Source of the DNA: Neoechinorhynchus agilis
Taxonomy: Eukaryota; Acanthocephala
Reading direction: 5' to 3'
Assembly: GCA_051530055.1 (NCBI GenBank)
Contig: CM121342.1
Location: 11,594,001 to 11,658,000, forward strand
DNA length: 64,000 nt
Of this stretch, positions 61,637 to 64,000 are shown piece by piece. Position 1 is the stretch's first letter, and each line of letters starts with the position of its first letter. Under the pieces are notes generated by a model. That model was given only the letters and a program-made list of their open reading frames with translations. It ran no database searches and was not told where the DNA came from. Both the position numbers and the translations under genes were made by a program.

Positions 61637-63772
61637 ATGGCAGGAAAAACCGCGTTTGCTTTCCTCGCTTCGATACTCGCCGTCTCGTGGTCATTTATTC
61701 CGCATCCACTGGTAAAGGTAGCAGGAAAAACACCGAAATCGATCACGCATAAAGAAATCACTGAAAAGGCAATCATTCGATCGGTTGTGAAGTATTACGA
61801 CTCAGTGAGTGAAGTCGGTACTTGTCCATATTTAACGCCGTACACGAGTATAAAAGCGATATTTTTAAAACGATTTGGATCAGATTTACGATACAATCGA
61901 TGCCTTTTCTACCACGTTATGTCGGTGATCACATCACATAATGCAATGGAGGATATAAGAAAAAAGAAAAGATCCGACCCAGTAATTCACTTTGATAGCG
62001 AGCAAATCCGAGAATCAAACCGATATCTCATTAATCCATCGTCGGCGTTCCGTATAGTGGTAAACATAAAAAACGGAAAGTGAGATGAATTTAAGAAATG
62101 ATATAATTAAGCGAATTCGCGCAGGAAACTACATTTTCGCCCGCATGCAAATTGGTCGGTATCTTCATACACTACAGGACTTTTATAGCCATTCGAATTG
62201 GATCGAAATGGGAAACACGGTACCTAACCCAAATCTTGGTCTGAACGAGGATATTGGACAGGTTCTCGGTCCCAACGAACAAGCGTGTCATGCTCGGGGA
62301 TGCCGACAAATCATTGTCGAAGCTGATGCATTACAGGCGCTAGTTCTCAAAAGGAGATATTTGATATATTATGATTGCTATGATAATATTTTAAGGCGAC
62401 GTGGCATCGTTATAAAGGGCAGAAGTTTAAGAACGTTAAACAAGCACCCTGAAGATCTCAATATCATAGCATTTTTTAAACCTAAGAAATAACTTCGTCA
62501 TAGTGTTTCGATAAAAGAGAGTACAACAACTTTAGTAAAAAATCGAACTTTTCCAACCTCAAAATTCCTTCTACTTTTTTGCTAGAATTACGTTAGGTCT
62601 ATAATTTCGGTTTCTTTCAACCGAAAGCACTTCGAATTTCGGGTTTTTAAAAGATAACCTAATGAATCGCAATAAAATTTATTGGAAAAACCCAAAACAT
62701 GTCGTGAGCTAAATTAGATACCTTTCAAACATCTATTCTACTATTTTTGTTCATATATTGTTAGGTCTATAACTTTTTTGTTTCAACTGCGACAATTCCT
62801 TGTGGATTATAAAAGCTTTCCCATTCCCTCAGTGTTGGAACATCCTTTAATCGGCTTTTCCTTTTAAGCACACAGCCAACCGATATTTTAGATACGTCTA
62901 AGTGATTGAATCATTCTATCATCCCGAAAATTTTCTCAACTATGGTGATGAGTCTCCCTCCTCCTGGGGGGAGGTATCTGAGGATCCTGAGGGATTCTTA
63001 TAAACTAGTAACCGCGTATTGTTCAAGCTGTTAAATGATTTAATCACTTAATGCTTAAAAGGGAAAAGCCGAGTAAATGATGTTCTAAAGAAATTATTAA
63101 ACGTTCAACTTCAAAACTTATTTAACAAGAAAAAACAAATTTTATTATACGATTGTTGTGGCTCAACGGCGTAACGTCGTTCGAGAGAGTGTAAATAAGG
63201 CAAAACTGTTAACAAGCGGCTACGTAGGAAAATTAAAGAAAAGTTTTAACTTCGTTAAAAAACCGGCCGGTGTAAGTAAATGTTCCCATGGCGGAATTTT
63301 GGACAGAAGTGCGACGGAGGATGCAGTTGGGGGAATTAACAAGGATAGTATCGATGTTCTCTACTCACCACATCATCATCTTCATTTGGAAGCAGCGAGG
63401 GTGTCCGTAATGGCCACGGAACAGTTCTTTAACAAATTAAGAGAAGAAATCGGGAATAGAAGATTTTCGCAGCTTTTGTTCATTGATCCGAGTGACGATG
63501 ACGATCAGAGGGTTTATAGATGTGATCAATGTAATATGGAAGTCAAAGTAAATGGGGAGTGTGCATTGGAAGATGAGACGATCGGAAGAGTGAACTCCAA
63601 TTTGGACGATTTGGTGACCGTGATCGACCGAATAAGTGAACGTGACAAACAAAAGGAGGCAGAGAAGTATGTCATGGAAGCAAGGAATAAGGTTGGTCTT
63701 CATAATGGCCAAATAGTCGGGTTTAAGCGAACTTGTACAAGTGCGAGGTGCTTCAAACATCAAGACTTATAG
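61637..63772 (+). CDS. VWA7-like extracellular protein, N-terminal part
   Basis: The ATG at 61637 opens a signal peptide (MAGKTAFAFLASILAVSWSF). SITHKEITEKAIIRSVVKYY matches the VWA7 N-terminal segment SITHQDLTEEA. Then come ITSHNAMEDIRKKKRSDPVI with HFDSEQIRES (family: NAAQDF...NDPDLHFDAERL), RMQIGRYLHTLQDFYSHSNW with IEMGN (family: LHALQDFYSHSNWVELG), and after an intron of about 0.7 kb LLTSGYVGKLKK, SKCSHGGILDRSATEDAVGG with INKDS, and SPHHHLHLEAARVSVMATEQ. These place the family beyond doubt. The frame then ends in a Cys-bearing stretch (YRCDQCNMEVKVNGEC; RTCTSARCFKHQDL) with no von Willebrand A domain; further exons may lie past the window. The break near 62080 is unresolved: the frames either side are in different phase with only ~25 nt between. 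Confidence 0.7.
62852..63074. mobile_element. MITE, family C, in intron of the VWA7-like gene
   Basis: Terminal inverted repeats TCGGCTTTTCCTTTTAAGC (left) and GCTTAAAAGGGAAAAGCCGA (right). The left interior has CACACAGCCAACCGATATTT and TAAGTGATTGAATCATTC; the right has AAATGATTTAATCACTTAAT. The same words are at 38.33 kb. A CTCC-rich stretch (62958-62975) lies in the middle. About 220 bp and non-coding. Confidence 0.85.
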
Positions 63773-63864
63773 GCGATTAGAAATTTAGGTGGTAACCTTC
63801 AACAAATCTACTTATTAAGGAGAATAAAGATGATTAACTCTAGGAAAAACTGAAATTCTAACTG

Positions 63865-64000
63865 TGTCGATATGTGAGAGGAGGAACCGGGCTGTATATG
63901 ATTAGAGAATTATTATTTAAGAATTTTTTCGATTAAAAACGTTCTGCGAACGCTCAAGAACTGACGATAAACTCTGATGAGGTTCGCAAAACGTTTTTAA
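63865..64000. repeat. foldback element, family B, at window edge
   Basis: TGTCGATATGTGAGAGGAGG, then AACCGGGCTGTATATGATTA matches the outer flank of the POLE-intron copy. Then come TAAAAACGTTCTGCGAACGC and, reversed, GAGGTTCGCAAAACGTTTTTA around a short centre with CTCTGATGAGG. It may continue past the window. Confidence 0.8.

Overview
The window is nuclear DNA of a small-intron animal. Genes have introns of about 36-62 nt with GT...AG ends and unmistakably metazoan products: DNA polymerase epsilon, PI4-kinase beta, a G-protein alpha subunit, a p21-activated kinase, small heat-shock proteins and mitochondrial prolyl-tRNA synthetase. The AT-rich base composition, very short introns, same-strand gene clusters, a LicD/fukutin-type protein and the heavy load of short inverted repeats fit a nematode, perhaps an early-branching (enoplean) one. 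The lineage is inference; no rRNA, spliced leader or tRNA was seen to settle it.

Layout. 0-7.2 kb is a transposon graveyard: a LINE endonuclease piece, reverse-transcriptase pieces, a ~101-bp tandem repeat, scraps of a histone-H3-like and an NHL-repeat gene, and a nearly full-length Tigger/pogo DNA transposon. 8-20 kb is gene-rich: PARS2 (+), an unknown secreted protein (-), PI4KB (+) with an unrelated membrane-protein gene nested on the opposite strand of its largest intron, a PSMG4-like gene (-), a calmodulin-like EF-hand gene (-) and a very short secreted peptide (+). 20.8-31 kb (-) holds PSMG3, a small COX16-like ORF and the whole POLE catalytic-subunit gene, spaced closely enough to suggest co-transcription. 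31-38 kb is repetitive: a broken retroelement copy with a foreign insertion, then about 26 copies of a 162-bp satellite. 40-47 kb carries a Go/i-type G-alpha gene and a small heat-shock gene with three alpha-crystallin domains (both -), separated by foldback elements. 50.8-56.8 kb carries a PAK kinase and a LicD-family gene (both +). 57-64 kb mixes a possible viral fossil, a cathepsin-L propeptide remnant, a truncated reverse-transcriptase copy and a VWA7-like gene with a MITE in an intron.

Themes. The two halves of the PAC3-PAC4 proteasome chaperone appear to lie about 12.5 kb apart, on either side of POLE. At least three families of short inverted repeats recur, several inside host introns. 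Two share a box, then a stable hairpin, then an A-rich or GAA box, which recalls (but does not prove) a hammerhead ribozyme layout. Gene models here were spliced by eye; exact junctions are tentative except where reading frame and family alignment agree.
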